From Bifidobacterium margollesii (GTDB lineage: Bacteria > Actinomycetota > Actinomycetes > Actinomycetales > Bifidobacteriaceae), in the NCBI RefSeq assembly GCF_002860355.1, contig NZ_NMWU01000050.1, positions 1-41,607 on the forward strand: DNA of 41,607 nt, given 5' to 3'. A program made the position numbers and the translations under genes. Below are positions 1-8,331 of this stretch, one piece after another; positions within the stretch are counted from its first letter, which is position 1; each line of letters starts with the position of its first letter. The notes beneath the pieces were generated by a model. It did not search any database. It was not told where the DNA came from and was given only the letters and a program-made list of their open reading frames with translations.

Positions 1-236
1 GAGTAGAACGGGCGCGCGGTCCATGCGCCCGTCTTCAGGCGTTTCGGCCTGTACGGACGGTAGGAGTCGTTCTCGTTGGACGCGAACCACAGGCCGCGCC
101 TCAGCTCGCGGCTGACCGTGGACTTGTCCCGGCCGATCCTCAGGGCGATCTGGCGCACGCCGAGCCCCTCTCGGTTCCTCAGTTCGTCGATCCGGACTCG
201 TTCCTCGGCCGACAGGTGGGAATACACTTTCGTCAT
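1..236 (-). mobile_element. IS30-family transposase, N-terminal part (cut by window start)
   Basis: This reads leftwards from ATG at 236-234 and is still open at base 1, giving 78 residues. The protein begins MTKVYSHLSAEERVRIDEL and continues with a helix-turn-helix (about residues 9-47, including RQIALRIGRDKSTVSREL). That is the HTH_38 DNA-binding region typical of IS30 transposases. The family moves by cut/copy reactions with a DDE catalytic domain, which would lie outside the window. There is no frameshift or stop in the visible part. The completeness of the element cannot be judged. The gene lies directly upstream of, and divergent from, the membrane protein gene at 335. Confidence 0.9.
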
Positions 237-308
237 GGGCGCAGCACTTTCTCTTCGGTTGTGGACTTGAACACTTCCAACCTTAGACAGGTGTTGCGCT
301 TCTATTTA
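237..308. repeat. Probable outer end of the IS30 element (approximate)
   Basis: This non-coding stretch lies between the transposase start and the next gene. Read on the minus strand it begins GAAGCGCAACACCTGTCTAA, which is the kind of terminal sequence expected at an IS30 end. The exact tip and the 2-3 bp target duplication cannot be fixed, because the other end of the element is outside the window. The boundary near 303-308 is an inference. Confidence 0.45.
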
Positions 309-334
309 GAACCCGGGTCGTCAGGGGGAACACC

Positions 335-799
335 GTGGGCTGGATTCGTACGCACAGATCGCTGGTCATCGGCTGGATCATCGTATTGGCGTTGTACGTG
401 GCGCTGATCGTCTTTCAGTTCACGGCCGGAGGCAAGGCGGTGCCGTTCGGCCTGAACTTCATCTGGCCGGCGGCCTTGCTGGGCACCAACGTCGCCGTGG
501 GACTGCGCAGGACCGACAAGCCGTACGGTGACGTGATCTATCCGATCATCAGTCTCGTGGGATCCGTTCCCTTCGTCATGCTCTGCGATCACCTGTACCG
601 CGAGACCTGCGCGAACGGCGACTATGCGAACTGCGTTCCCGTTGATGGGCCATGGCGTTTCTCCATGCAGCCATCCGATTTCTACTCCGATGCCGGATGG
701 CTGGCCTACTTCGCGCTCGCCTGCGCCATCGGCTTCGTCGTCGGCCGGCAGATCCGTCGTTCGAAGGACGCTTCGGCACCAGCCGGGTCCGAAGGCTGA
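335..799 (+). CDS. Small integral membrane protein, function unknown
   Basis: A 154-residue protein with GTG start. A purine-rich ribosome site (AGGGGGAA, 323-330) is 4 nt upstream and decides this start. Four hydrophobic segments are visible, roughly residues 9-28, 34-55, 64-84 and 118-137. The stretch between segments 3 and 4 holds several Cys residues (CDHLYRETC, NC) and may form an extracytoplasmic loop. The C-terminus is short, basic and then acidic. I do not recognise a family. The gene starts only about 30 bp from the IS30 end, so its native promoter has probably been displaced. It may now depend on transcription from the element or on a promoter created at the junction. The next gene (LysR regulator) follows on the same strand after 85 bp. 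Confidence 0.7.
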   Translation: MGWIRTHRSLVIGWIIVLALYVALIVFQFTAGGKAVPFGLNFIWPAALLGTNVAVGLRRTDKPYGDVIYPIISLVGSVPFVMLCDHLYRETCANGDYANCVPVDGPWRFSMQPSDFYSDAGWLAYFALACAIGFVVGRQIRRSKDASAPAGSEG

Positions 800-848
800 A
801 CGTCCACGACCCCGTCCACGAATCGGACAAAGCGGCCATTGACCGGGG

Positions 849-854
849 TATAAA
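849..854 (+). promoter_or_regulatory. Possible -10 box of the LysR gene
   Basis: TATAAA lies 30 nt upstream of the ATG at 885. A weak -35 match (CGGACA, 824-829) sits 19 nt further up. The spacing is longer than ideal, so this is only a candidate promoter. Confidence 0.3.
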
Positions 855-884
855 TCGCATCGCTGTTTGCGCTTGGTGATATCA

Positions 885-1817
885 ATGGAGCTTATGACAC
901 TCCTGCAGTTGAAATACATCGTCAAGATCGTCGAATGCGGCTCCATGAACGAGGCCTCCCACGAACTGTACATCTCCCAGCCAGCCCTATCGTCGGCCGT
1001 CAAGGAGCTGGAGAAGGAGATGGGCATCGAGATCTTCACCCGCTCCTCCCAGGGCATCGCGCTGACCGTGGATGGCGCGGAATTCCTCACCTACGCCCGC
1101 CAGGTGCTCGACCAGTCCGCCCTGCTCGAGGAACGCTACAAGAACGCCAAGCCCCGCAAGCAGCTGTGCCAGGTCTCCACCCAGCACTACATGTTCGCCG
1201 TCGAGGCGTTCGTGGAACTCATCAACTCCATCAAGTCCGACGAGTACGAGTTCACGATCCGTGAGACCCGTACGCGTGACATCATCAATCAGGTCGCCAA
1301 TATGCAGTCCGAGGTGGGAATCCTGTACCTTTCCGATTTCAACAAGGACGTGATCGGCAAGCTGCTGCGCGAGAAGCATCTTGAATTCCATCCGGTGTTC
1401 CGCGCCGGTCTGCATGTGTTCCTATCCCGTTCGAATCCTCTCGCCAGCAGAAAATCACTGACCATGGAGGATCTCAAGCCATACCCGTGGATCCAGTACG
1501 AGCAGGGAGAGGAAGGGTCGTTCTATTTCGCCGAGGAAGCGGTGTGGCCCGAGTACTCCCCCAAGCAGATCAACGTGACCGACCGCGCCACGATCCTTAA
1601 CTTCATCGTCGGTCTCAACGGATACACCGTGTGCTCAGGCATCGACAACGAGGACCTCAATTCCGAGAAGATCGTCACCGTGCCTCTGGAGAGCGACGAG
1701 ACGATGCTGGTCGGGTGGATCACCAACGAGCGCACGAAACTCAGTCAGGCAGCCGAGATCTATCTCGAAAAGCTCAGGTCCGTGATCGCCAACCACGGAT
1801 ACACGCTCATCGACTGA
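885..1817 (+). CDS. LysR-family transcriptional regulator
   Basis: A 310-residue protein. Residues about 5-64 form the winged helix-turn-helix of the LysR family (LLQLKYIVKIVECGSMNEAS, then YISQPALSSAVKELEKEMGI and LFTR-like IFTRSSQGIALT). The rest is the effector-binding domain of periplasmic-binding-protein fold, and the total length is normal for the family. Start choice: ATG 885 has a modest GGTGA site 5 nt upstream; ATG 894 is an alternative that loses three residues. The inducer is unknown. LysR regulators often control a divergent neighbour, but here the upstream gene is co-oriented, so no target can be read from context. The DNA glycosylase gene begins 41 bp downstream on the same strand. 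Confidence 0.9.
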   Translation: MELMTLLQLKYIVKIVECGSMNEASHELYISQPALSSAVKELEKEMGIEIFTRSSQGIALTVDGAEFLTYARQVLDQSALLEERYKNAKPRKQLCQVSTQHYMFAVEAFVELINSIKSDEYEFTIRETRTRDIINQVANMQSEVGILYLSDFNKDVIGKLLREKHLEFHPVFRAGLHVFLSRSNPLASRKSLTMEDLKPYPWIQYEQGEEGSFYFAEEAVWPEYSPKQINVTDRATILNFIVGLNGYTVCSGIDNEDLNSEKIVTVPLESDETMLVGWITNERTKLSQAAEIYLEKLRSVIANHGYTLID

Positions 1818-1858
1818 CGCTACCGGCTACCGATAACATCAACCGCACGCATTCATCC

Positions 1859-2431
1859 ATGATGACGAGGACTCCGGAACACGTCACGCACGGGTTCGGA
1901 CCCGTATGGGATCATGCCTCGCGTGTGCTTGTACTCGGTTCGATGCCGAGTCCGAAATCACGCGAGGCCGACTTCTATTATTCGTTCAGGGCGAATCGCT
2001 TCTGGCCGGTGCTGGCCACGCTGTTCGACGATCCCTCCCCCGTTCCGCTCCGATTCCCCGCCGACCCCGAAGGGATGGCCCGTCTGGTTGAGAGCAGACG
2101 GGCGTTCGCGATCCGACATCGAATCGCCCTGTGGGATGTGATCGCATCCTGCGACATCATCGGAGCCAGCGATTCCAGCATTCGCAACGTCATCGTCAAT
2201 GATCTCGCGCCGGTGATCCTCTCCTCGGACATTCGTCGCGTCTTCACCACCGGCGCCAAGGCCTCCCAGCTCTACCGGCGATTCTGCCTGCCTCGTCTGG
2301 CGGAGCAAGGCATCGACATGCCGTCAGTGGCGCTGCCCTCCACCAGTCCGGCCAATGCACGGATGGGCTTGCCTCAGCTGATCGAAGCATATCGGCCCAT
2401 ACTTGACGCCGTCAGCGATTCAGGACGATAG
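1859..2431 (+). CDS. DNA-deoxyinosine (hypoxanthine) glycosylase, UDG superfamily
   Basis: A 190-residue protein. The N-terminal motif LVLGSMPSPKSREADFYYS followed by FRANRFWPVL is that of the uracil-DNA glycosylase superfamily branch active on deaminated adenine (family 6, HDG), not classic Ung. The C-terminal LPSTSPANA is the family's second active-site motif. Residue WDV (about 94) and the Asn-containing SIRN segment also fit. The enzyme would remove hypoxanthine, a deamination product, and so start base excision repair. Two ATGs at 1859 and 1862 are both possible; neither has a strong ribosome site, so translation may be coupled to the LysR gene that ends 41 bp upstream. Substrate preference within the superfamily is inferred from motif similarity. 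Confidence 0.8.
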   Translation: MMTRTPEHVTHGFGPVWDHASRVLVLGSMPSPKSREADFYYSFRANRFWPVLATLFDDPSPVPLRFPADPEGMARLVESRRAFAIRHRIALWDVIASCDIIGASDSSIRNVIVNDLAPVILSSDIRRVFTTGAKASQLYRRFCLPRLAEQGIDMPSVALPSTSPANARMGLPQLIEAYRPILDAVSDSGR

Positions 2432-2484
2432 CAAACACGACTTGACCCGACCGCAATACGGCCAGCCGCCGCACAATCAATGTT

Positions 2485-2513
2485 TATCGTATACAATCTG
2501 TGCGTATACGATA
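2485..2513. promoter_or_regulatory. Perfect 10-bp inverted repeat, likely operator of the GntR gene
   Basis: TATCGTATAC (2485-2494) and GTATACGATA (2504-2513) are exact reverse complements separated by 9 bp. Each arm ends in the 6-bp palindrome GTATAC, so there are two copies of a GTATAC core 13 bp apart. The site lies 40 bp before the GntR start. FadR-type GntR proteins bind short GT-N-AC palindromes and often repress themselves, so autoregulation is a reasonable inference. Confidence 0.7.
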
Positions 2514-2553
2514 GACGTCTTGCGCGGAACCGACGACGGGAAGGATGTGGGAT

Positions 2554-3210
2554 ATGGCGACAGCAGGCACGGCGATAGAACGGCCTAAACCACTGCGGGA
2601 TCAGGTATACGATCGTATCATCGGACTGATCCTCGATATGAGCGTCAAGCCCGGAGATTCGCTGACCGAACCGATGCTGATCAAACGTCTCGGAGTATCC
2701 CGCACCCCCATCCGCGAGGCACTGCTGAGGCTGGAGGCCGAAGGCGTGCTGACGTCGCAGCTCGCCCGAGGATTCAGACTCAAACCACTTGACAGGACCG
2801 AAGTGGAGGAGATATTCCCGATTCTCGCATCATTGGAGATGCTGGCGATCAGGGAAATGCCCGACGAGATCCGACCTTCGACACTGAAGCGCCTTCGCAC
2901 GACGGCGGCCCGGCTCGGCTCCACCGAGGATCCGATCCAGCGGTGGAGACTGGCGGACGAATTTCACCGGCTGCTGGCGGCCGAAGCAGGCAATCACCGT
3001 CTCGATGAAATGACCCGGCAGATCCGTGTGATGATCGGCCGGTACGAACTCGCGTTCATGCTGGAGGTCTCACCAAGACATAGAGACGCCGATAAGCGGC
3101 ATGATCGAATCGTCGACGCCTTGGAGAGGAACGAACGTCTGCAGGCGGCCCGCCTTGATCGGGAACATTGGGATGAAGAGTCCCAGCAGATAACGCATTG
3201 GCTGCGATGA
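2554..3210 (+). CDS. GntR-family regulator, FadR subfamily
   Basis: A 218-residue protein. Residues about 10-72 are the winged helix of the GntR family (PLRDQVYDRIIGLILDM, then LGVSRTPIREALLRLEAEGV). The remaining all-helical part with the pattern D-EFHRLL, H and Arg/His positions is an FCD effector domain, which in this family often holds a metal and a carboxylate ligand. An in-frame ATG at 2545 abuts the ribosome site GGGAAGG (2538-2544), which leaves no spacing. ATG 2554 sits 9 nt after it and is therefore preferred. The gene is monocistronic: a long hairpin follows and the next gene is convergent. The target pathway is not visible from the neighbours, apart from the operator-like repeat upstream and a related palindrome inside the gene. 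Confidence 0.9.
   Translation: MATAGTAIERPKPLRDQVYDRIIGLILDMSVKPGDSLTEPMLIKRLGVSRTPIREALLRLEAEGVLTSQLARGFRLKPLDRTEVEEIFPILASLEMLAIREMPDEIRPSTLKRLRTTAARLGSTEDPIQRWRLADEFHRLLAAEAGNHRLDEMTRQIRVMIGRYELAFMLEVSPRHRDADKRHDRIVDALERNERLQAARLDREHWDEESQQITHWLR
2605..2618. promoter_or_regulatory. Third GTATAC box and 12-bp palindrome inside the GntR gene
   Basis: GTATACGATCGTAT covers a further GTATAC core and the exact 12-bp palindrome ATACGATCGTAT (2607-2618). It resembles an arm of the upstream operator (GTATACGAT is shared) and lies about 50 bp into the coding region. It may be a second binding site for the same regulator. Chance is possible because the codons are also constrained by the protein. 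Confidence 0.4.
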
Positions 3211-3212
3211 GG

Positions 3213-3266
3213 CGGTGTGTGCCGGTGACGGTCCTCGGATCTTCGGACCGTCACCGGCACACACCG
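3213..3266. terminator. 22-bp perfect hairpin between convergent GntR and pyrE genes
   Basis: Arms 3213-3234 and 3245-3266 pair perfectly over 22 bp around a 10-nt loop (TCGGATCTTC). It begins 3 nt after the GntR stop and ends 6 nt before the pyrE stop, so it can serve both directions. Neither side has a U tract, which is usual for many actinobacterial terminators. Confidence 0.8.
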
Positions 3267-3271
3267 GAACG

Positions 3272-3967
3272 TCAGGCGCCGTATCGTTCCAGATACGCTT
3301 CCGCAGCGTCCCTGATCCCCGCGGTCACGTACGGAGAACCGTCCGCCGCGGCAATGGACTGGCCGGCGCTGAAGATCTCACGGACATTGGCGATGGCGAA
3401 CACGGGGAATCCGAACTCCTGCTCCACAGCCTTCACCGCGGAGAGATCCGAATCACGGGTCTTCTCCATGCGATCCACCGACAACACCAGACCGACCACC
3501 TGCACATCGGCCTCGGCCCTGAGCTTCGGGATGACCTCGCGTACGGCGGTTCCCGCGGTCATCACATCATCGACCAGCAGCACCTTCATACCATCCCGCA
3601 GCTGCGTGCCGACCATCATGCCGCCATCGCCGTGATCCTTCTTCTCCTTACGGTCGAAAGTGTATCCGATCTCCATGCCGTACGCCGATGTCAGTGCGAT
3701 CGCCGTGGAAACCCCCAGAGGAATGCCCTTGTATGCGGGACCGAACACGGTATCGATGTCCCCGGGAAGATTCCCCGCCTTGATCTCGGCCTCGATCTTC
3801 TCAGCGTAGAACGCGCCAAGACGAGCGATCTTGCGCCCGTCGTCGAAGGCCCCGGCATTGATGAAATACGGGGATTGGCGTCCGGACTTCAACGTGAACT
3901 CACCGAACTTCAATGCCTGGGAGTCCAACAGAAACTCGGTGAAACGAACGTCGATCGGTGCGGTCAT
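3272..3967 (-). CDS. pyrE: Orotate phosphoribosyltransferase
   Basis: A 231-residue cytoplasmic enzyme joining orotate to PRPP to give OMP, the fifth step of UMP synthesis. The PRPP-binding motif [16 protein letters not shown] is present, as are the N-terminal [17 protein letters not shown] and [11 protein letters not shown] segments. ATG 3967 is preceded by AAGGAG at 6 nt. It is the last gene of the pyr operon, 46 bp after pyrD, and is followed by the 22-bp hairpin. Length and motifs are normal and nothing is missing. Confidence 0.97.
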   Translation of the reverse strand: MTAPIDVRFTEFLLDSQALKFGEFTLKSGRQSPYFINAGAFDDGRKIARLGAFYAEKIEAEIKAGNLPGDIDTVFGPAYKGIPLGVSTAIALTSAYGMEIGYTFDRKEKKDHGDGGMMVGTQLRDGMKVLLVDDVMTAGTAVREVIPKLRAEADVQVVGLVLSVDRMEKTRDSDLSAVKAVEQEFGFPVFAIANVREIFSAGQSIAAADGSPYVTAGIRDAAEAYLERYGA

Positions 3968-4013
3968 GATATCTCCTTGAAATCGCTGGAATCTTGCAAA
4001 TAGTTGAGGCGCA

Positions 4014-4967
4014 TCAACGCCATGTTCCCCCGGACGCCAAAGTCTCGGCCAGCTGGGGTCGGCTGTCGAGCAGATCCTCGAGTTCACGGGCCACGCGCAG
4101 CGGAGCCACGGGATCGAACAGCGCCGCGGCTCCCACCTCCACGGCATTCGCTCCGGCATACAGGTATTCCAATGCCTTCTCGCCGGTGTCGATGCCGCCG
4201 ATGCCGATGATCGGAATCTCCGGCAGCGCGGTGCGCACCTGCCACACCCGGGCCAGCCCGATCGGCAGCACGGCCGGGCCGGACACGCCACCGGTCACAT
4301 GGTCGATGATCGGCTTGCCGGTACGGGTGTTGATGCGCATACCGACGATGGTGTTGATCAGACTCAGCGCGTCCGCACCCGCTTCCACGGCGGCACGGGC
4401 CGGAACGGTGATGTCGGTGACGTTCGGTGTGAGCTTGACGATCATCGGCTTGTCGGTCAGTCGGCGCAGACGAGTGATGAGACGGCTCAACGCCACCGGA
4501 TCGGCGCCAACGCTCATGCCGCCATGGCTCACGTTCGGACAGCTGACGTTGATCTCCAGCATGTCGGCCGGGGAGTCGGCGAGCTTGGCCACGACCTCGG
4601 CATAGTCGTCGTCGCTGTGGCCGGCCACGTTGGAGATCACGGTGGCGCCGATCTTCTTCAGCTTCGGCAGGTCATCCACGAGATAGTGATCGACGCCGGG
4701 GTTCTGAAGACCGACCGCATTGACGTTGCTGGCCGGCCCCTCGGCGGTTCGCACACCGGGATTGCCTTCCCACGGCACCGGCGAAACACCCTTGGTGCAT
4801 ACGGCGCCCAGCTGACTCACATCATAGAACCACCGCACCGCGGCATACTGGAACGTACCGGAGGCCGTGCCCACGGGGTTCTTCCAAGGCACGCCTGCCA
4901 CCACGGTGGGATGCCTCCATTCATGGGGCTCATACAGGTTGATCGGATGCCTGACGTTCTCGACCAT
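4014..4967 (-). CDS. pyrD: Dihydroorotate dehydrogenase, class 1B catalytic subunit
   Basis: A 317-residue FMN barrel that oxidises dihydroorotate to orotate. Motifs: [11 protein letters not shown] (29-39), NAVGLQNPG (83-91), [13 protein letters not shown] with catalytic Cys143, KLTPNVTDI, and the FMN phosphate loop [14 protein letters not shown] Cys rather than Ser as the base, the absence of an N-terminal membrane helix, and the adjacent pyrK all mark class 1B, the NAD-linked form. Start: ATG 4967 has GGGGGGAG 5 nt upstream. A GTG at 4973 would overlap that site and is rejected. The start lies 2 nt from the pyrK stop, so the two subunits are translationally coupled. Confidence 0.96.
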   Translation of the reverse strand: MVENVRHPINLYEPHEWRHPTVVAGVPWKNPVGTASGTFQYAAVRWFYDVSQLGAVCTKGVSPVPWEGNPGVRTAEGPASNVNAVGLQNPGVDHYLVDDLPKLKKIGATVISNVAGHSDDDYAEVVAKLADSPADMLEINVSCPNVSHGGMSVGADPVALSRLITRLRRLTDKPMIVKLTPNVTDITVPARAAVEAGADALSLINTIVGMRINTRTGKPIIDHVTGGVSGPAVLPIGLARVWQVRTALPEIPIIGIGGIDTGEKALEYLYAGANAVEVGAAALFDPVAPLRVARELEDLLDSRPQLAETLASGGTWR

Positions 4968-4969
4968 GT

Positions 4970-5800
4970 TCACTCCCCCCATCCCAGCTGTTCGCGCGTG
5001 AATACCGGGCCGTCCGCACATACCTTCAGGCGTCCGTCAACGGTGTCGACGGTGCACAGCACGCAGGTGCCGTATCCGCACCCCATACGCTGTTCCATGC
5101 TCAGCTGGCAGGGTAGGTCATGCTCGCCGGCCCATGCGGCGACGGCCTTCATCATCGGCAGCGGACCGCATGCGAGGATCACCGGCTTCGAACCGTTCCC
5201 GTCCACCGTCAGCAGATCGTCCCGAAAGCGATCGAGCAGCGTGATCACATTGCCTTCGGATTCGTCGATGCTTTCCGTACGGTCGGCATACCGCGAGACG
5301 AATTCGTCGGCGAAATGCTCATGACGGTATCCGAACACGGCGGTGGTGCGCACACCATCCCGCGCCGACAGGCATTGGGCCGCATAGATGAGCGGGGGAA
5401 CGCCGAGCCCTCCGGCCACAAGCACATAATGCGCATCCTCCTTGGTGCGGAACGGACGTCCGAGAGGACCAAGCACGTCGATGACGTCTCCTGCAGTCAA
5501 CGTGGCGAACTCGGCGGTGCCTTCGCCCACCACGGCGAAGATCACGCTCACCAGATCTCCCTCCACCTCGCTGACGCCGAAGGGACGGGGCATGAGGTGC
5601 ATGGGATCGCGGGAGAACAGATTCACGAACTGCGCCGGCCTCGCATGCGCGGCGATGTACGGGTCACGGAAGGTGAGTCGCATCACTCCGGAAGCCAGTT
5701 CCCTGATTCCGGTGATCTCCACGGTGTGCCGGGGTGGAAAGAACCCAGCCTCCACGGCCTGTTCCACCACATCGACGGTGGGGTTGAATGTTGCTGACAC
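4970..5800 (-). CDS. pyrK: Dihydroorotate dehydrogenase electron-transfer subunit
   Basis: A 276-residue iron-sulfur flavoprotein that passes electrons from PyrD to NAD+. Domains in order: FAD-binding barrel with RPFGVS (72-77), NAD-binding domain with YVLVAGGLGVPPL (125-137) and ACGP, and a C-terminal 2Fe-2S site with Cys241-X4-Cys246-X2-Cys249-X11-Cys261. The start is GTG 5800, with AAAGGAG 5 nt upstream. The reading frame stays open further up, but no better site is seen. It lies 50 bp after pyrF and couples to pyrD. The pair allows orotate synthesis without a quinone pool, which suits a fermentative anaerobe. Confidence 0.95.
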   Translation of the reverse strand: MSATFNPTVDVVEQAVEAGFFPPRHTVEITGIRELASGVMRLTFRDPYIAAHARPAQFVNLFSRDPMHLMPRPFGVSEVEGDLVSVIFAVVGEGTAEFATLTAGDVIDVLGPLGRPFRTKEDAHYVLVAGGLGVPPLIYAAQCLSARDGVRTTAVFGYRHEHFADEFVSRYADRTESIDESEGNVITLLDRFRDDLLTVDGNGSKPVILACGPLPMMKAVAAWAGEHDLPCQLSMEQRMGCGYGTCVLCTVDTVDGRLKVCADGPVFTREQLGWGE

Positions 5801-5850
5801 AACGGCTCCTTTACTGAATCGTCGGGAACGGCGGGAATCGCCTGTCACGG

Positions 5851-6810
5851 TCACCTGTCGAGGGCCGCATTCAGATCATCCCTCATCGACAGCGCGGAGT
5901 CGCGTGCGCACTCCGCCACGACACGGAGGGCCTCGTCGTATCCGAGATCCTCCGAATAGCGATCGCTTCTCCTCCACGAGGCGATGATGCCACGCGAGGA
6001 GTTGACGATGGCTCCCGATCCGTGCCCGTCGAACATGCCGGCGACGTCCGCGGCCGTGCCTCCCTGCGCCCCGTATCCGGGGATCAGGAAGAACGTATGC
6101 GGCATGCGTGCGCGCAGGGCACGCCCCTCCCGAGGATGTGTGGCGCCGACGACTGCCCCCACACGGGAATAGCCGTGCTCTCCGATGGAGTCGACGCCCC
6201 ATTCCTCCACCAGATCGGCGACGTGCTCATACACCATCGAACCATCGGCAACCGTCAGATTCTGAATCTCATCACTGGAGGGATTCGACGTCTTCACCAA
6301 CGCGAACACATCGGCGTCCGCCTCCTTGGCGGCATCCACGAACGGCGTGATGCCGTCCACGCCCAGATACGGGTTGACGGTGACGGCGTCCTCCATCCAC
6401 AGTTCGTGCTCACTCAGATGCTTGGCGTACGCCGCCGCGGTGGAGCCGATATCCCCTCGCTTGACGTCGCCGAGCACGTACAGACCACGGTCATGCGCCC
6501 TGCGGCAGGTGGCCGTGTACACCAGCAGCCCGTTGACGCCCAGCGCCTCGTACATGGCGATCTGAGGCTTGACCGCCGGCACGATGTCGGCGATGGCGTC
6601 GATGATCGTCAGATTGAATCTCAGGTACTCGGTGGCGAGACTGCTGGTCCATGCGAACAGCTCACTGGTGGAACCATCCGCGTCCAGAGTCTTGGCGGTG
6701 TCGGCATGAGCCCTGTCGATCAGCTGCTTCGGCAGCAGCTCCGGTTTGGGGTCGAGACCGACCACGCTGGGATTGCCGACGCTTGCGATGGCTTCGATGA
6801 GTCGATCCAT
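5851..6810 (-). CDS. pyrF: Orotidine 5'-phosphate decarboxylase, type 2
   Basis: A 319-residue enzyme making UMP from OMP. The catalytic Asp-Lys-x-x-Asp array is visible as LGDVKRGDIGSTA (Lys117, Asp115, Asp120). The length and this form of the motif mark the long type 2 family found in actinobacteria and others. C-terminal IPGYGAQGGT and IVNSSRGI are the phosphate-binding loops. ATG 6810 has AAAGGA upstream with a long spacing of about 9 nt. It lies 69 bp after pyrC and 50 bp before pyrK. Confidence 0.95.
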   Translation of the reverse strand: MDRLIEAIASVGNPSVVGLDPKPELLPKQLIDRAHADTAKTLDADGSTSELFAWTSSLATEYLRFNLTIIDAIADIVPAVKPQIAMYEALGVNGLLVYTATCRRAHDRGLYVLGDVKRGDIGSTAAAYAKHLSEHELWMEDAVTVNPYLGVDGITPFVDAAKEADADVFALVKTSNPSSDEIQNLTVADGSMVYEHVADLVEEWGVDSIGEHGYSRVGAVVGATHPREGRALRARMPHTFFLIPGYGAQGGTAADVAGMFDGHGSGAIVNSSRGIIASWRRSDRYSEDLGYDEALRVVAECARDSALSMRDDLNAALDR

Positions 6811-6879
6811 GGGGTAAATCCTTTCTGGGCTTTGCGTATCCGTCGCCGCAGCATGGACGAGCCACGACGACGGGGAATC

Positions 6880-8331
6880 CTATCGAATGACGCGCGATGC
6901 CGGAAGACGTGAGAACACGAGCTTCGAACCAAGCAGCGTGGCAAGGGCCCTGCCGCTGACCTCCCAGCCTCCAAACGGGGTGTTCCTCGCCTTGGAGTGG
7001 AACCGCTGCGGATCCACGGTCCACCGTTCGTCCGCGGCGAGCAGCACCAGATCGGCCGTCTCCGGATGCTCCACCGCAGCGAGGTCGAGAACGCGACGCC
7101 CCCGCGAACCGGCCCGGTCGACCTCGTCCAGCATCGATGCGATGTCGGCGGGCTCGTGGCCGAGCAATTCGGCGGGACCGGTCGCCATGAGTTCGATCAG
7201 ACGACGATCATCGATATGTCCGGGCTCCACCAATACCTTGCGACACACGCCGTACGCGCATTCCAGTCCGATGATGCCGTTGGGCGCATCAAGGAAGCCG
7301 AGGGCCTTCTCCTCCATCGTATGCGGGGCATGATCCGTGGCGATCATATCGACGGTGCCGTCGGCGATGGCCGCGATCGTGGCCTCGCGATCCTCGGCGG
7401 ATCTCAGCGGCGGATTCATCTTCGCCAGCGTACCGTACCGAAGGAGATCCTCGTCGCACAGCGCGATGTAATGCGGAGCCGTCTCGCAGGTGATCGGCAG
7501 CCCCTCGGCCTTGGCCCGTCGAATGGCCTCGAAGGAGATGGCCGTGCTCACATGCTGGAAATGAACATGGACACCGGTGCGGCGCGCGGCTTCGATATCC
7601 CTCGCCACGATGTTCAGCTCGGTATCCTCCGGAATGCCGGGAACGCCGAGTCGTCGCGACACCGGCCCCTCGTTCACCGCGCCGACATCATGATGCTCGC
7701 AATGCTCGATGAGATACAGACCGGTCCGCTGGGCGTTGGCCAACACCTGATCGAGAATCGCCGCGGGTACCGCCGATCCGTCATCACTGATCGCGGTCAC
7801 CGGATGGGCGATCTGAGATTCGTCCTTGGCCGACTCATCGACGCCTCGGCGATACCATCGCCAGTCGTCCGGATCGGTGGCCTGAGCCCCGGCGCGGCCC
7901 TTCGAGGCGCAGACGCACAGGTCATAGCGAACGGGGAGCGAGGTACCGTGGATCTCGTCGTAATGCTGCAGAAAATCGATCACGGTGTCGTATCCCGATC
8001 CCAGCACCTCGGCGGCACCGGGGTCATCCGGCGACACCTTGCAACCGTCCATCGCCGGCACGGTGTTCGGCATGATCAGCACATTGGTGTAGCCGCCGGA
8101 GGCCGCGGCCCTGCACCCGGATACCATGGATTCCTTGTAGGTTTGCCCGGGGTCACGGAAATGGACATGGGGATCCTCGAAGCCCGGAGCCACCATGATG
8201 CCCGAAGCGTCGATCTCACCTTCGTGAACGGCGTCCCCGTCGCCGAAGAACCTCCGGACGTCGACGTCGGGGACGACCAGATCAATGGCCTCGCCGGTGT
8301 TCCAGACCGTTACGTTGCGCAGCGTGATCAT
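6880..8331 (-). CDS. pyrC: Dihydroorotase
   Basis: A 483-residue amidohydrolase that closes carbamoyl aspartate to dihydroorotate. The metal site HVHFRDPGQTYKES (His55, His57) and MIATDHAPHT near residue 330 are class I dihydroorotase signatures. An insertion around residues 130-175 (acidic, with KDESQI) makes it longer than the usual 425-450 residues, but the core is intact. Its ATG overlaps the pyrI stop by one base (TGATG), so the genes are coupled. It ends 69 bp before pyrF. Confidence 0.95.
   Translation of the reverse strand: MITLRNVTVWNTGEAIDLVVPDVDVRRFFGDGDAVHEGEIDASGIMVAPGFEDPHVHFRDPGQTYKESMVSGCRAAASGGYTNVLIMPNTVPAMDGCKVSPDDPGAAEVLGSGYDTVIDFLQHYDEIHGTSLPVRYDLCVCASKGRAGAQATDPDDWRWYRRGVDESAKDESQIAHPVTAISDDGSAVPAAILDQVLANAQRTGLYLIEHCEHHDVGAVNEGPVSRRLGVPGIPEDTELNIVARDIEAARRTGVHVHFQHVSTAISFEAIRRAKAEGLPITCETAPHYIALCDEDLLRYGTLAKMNPPLRSAEDREATIAAIADGTVDMIATDHAPHTMEEKALGFLDAPNGIIGLECAYGVCRKVLVEPGHIDDRRLIELMATGPAELLGHEPADIASMLDEVDRAGSRGRRVLDLAAVEHPETADLVLLAADERWTVDPQRFHSKARNTPFGGWEVSGRALATLLGSKLVFSRLPASRVIR

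Noticed and set aside
838-854. TTGACC and TATAAA as a promoter pair
   Set aside because: The two hexamers are only about 5 bp apart, so they cannot form one promoter.
302-1090. Long minus-strand frame opposite the membrane protein and LysR genes
   Set aside because: It is the complement of two well-supported plus-strand genes, its product is Arg/Gly-rich without motifs, and it lacks a ribosome site. Many similar frames opposite the pyr, his and trp genes were dropped for the same reason.
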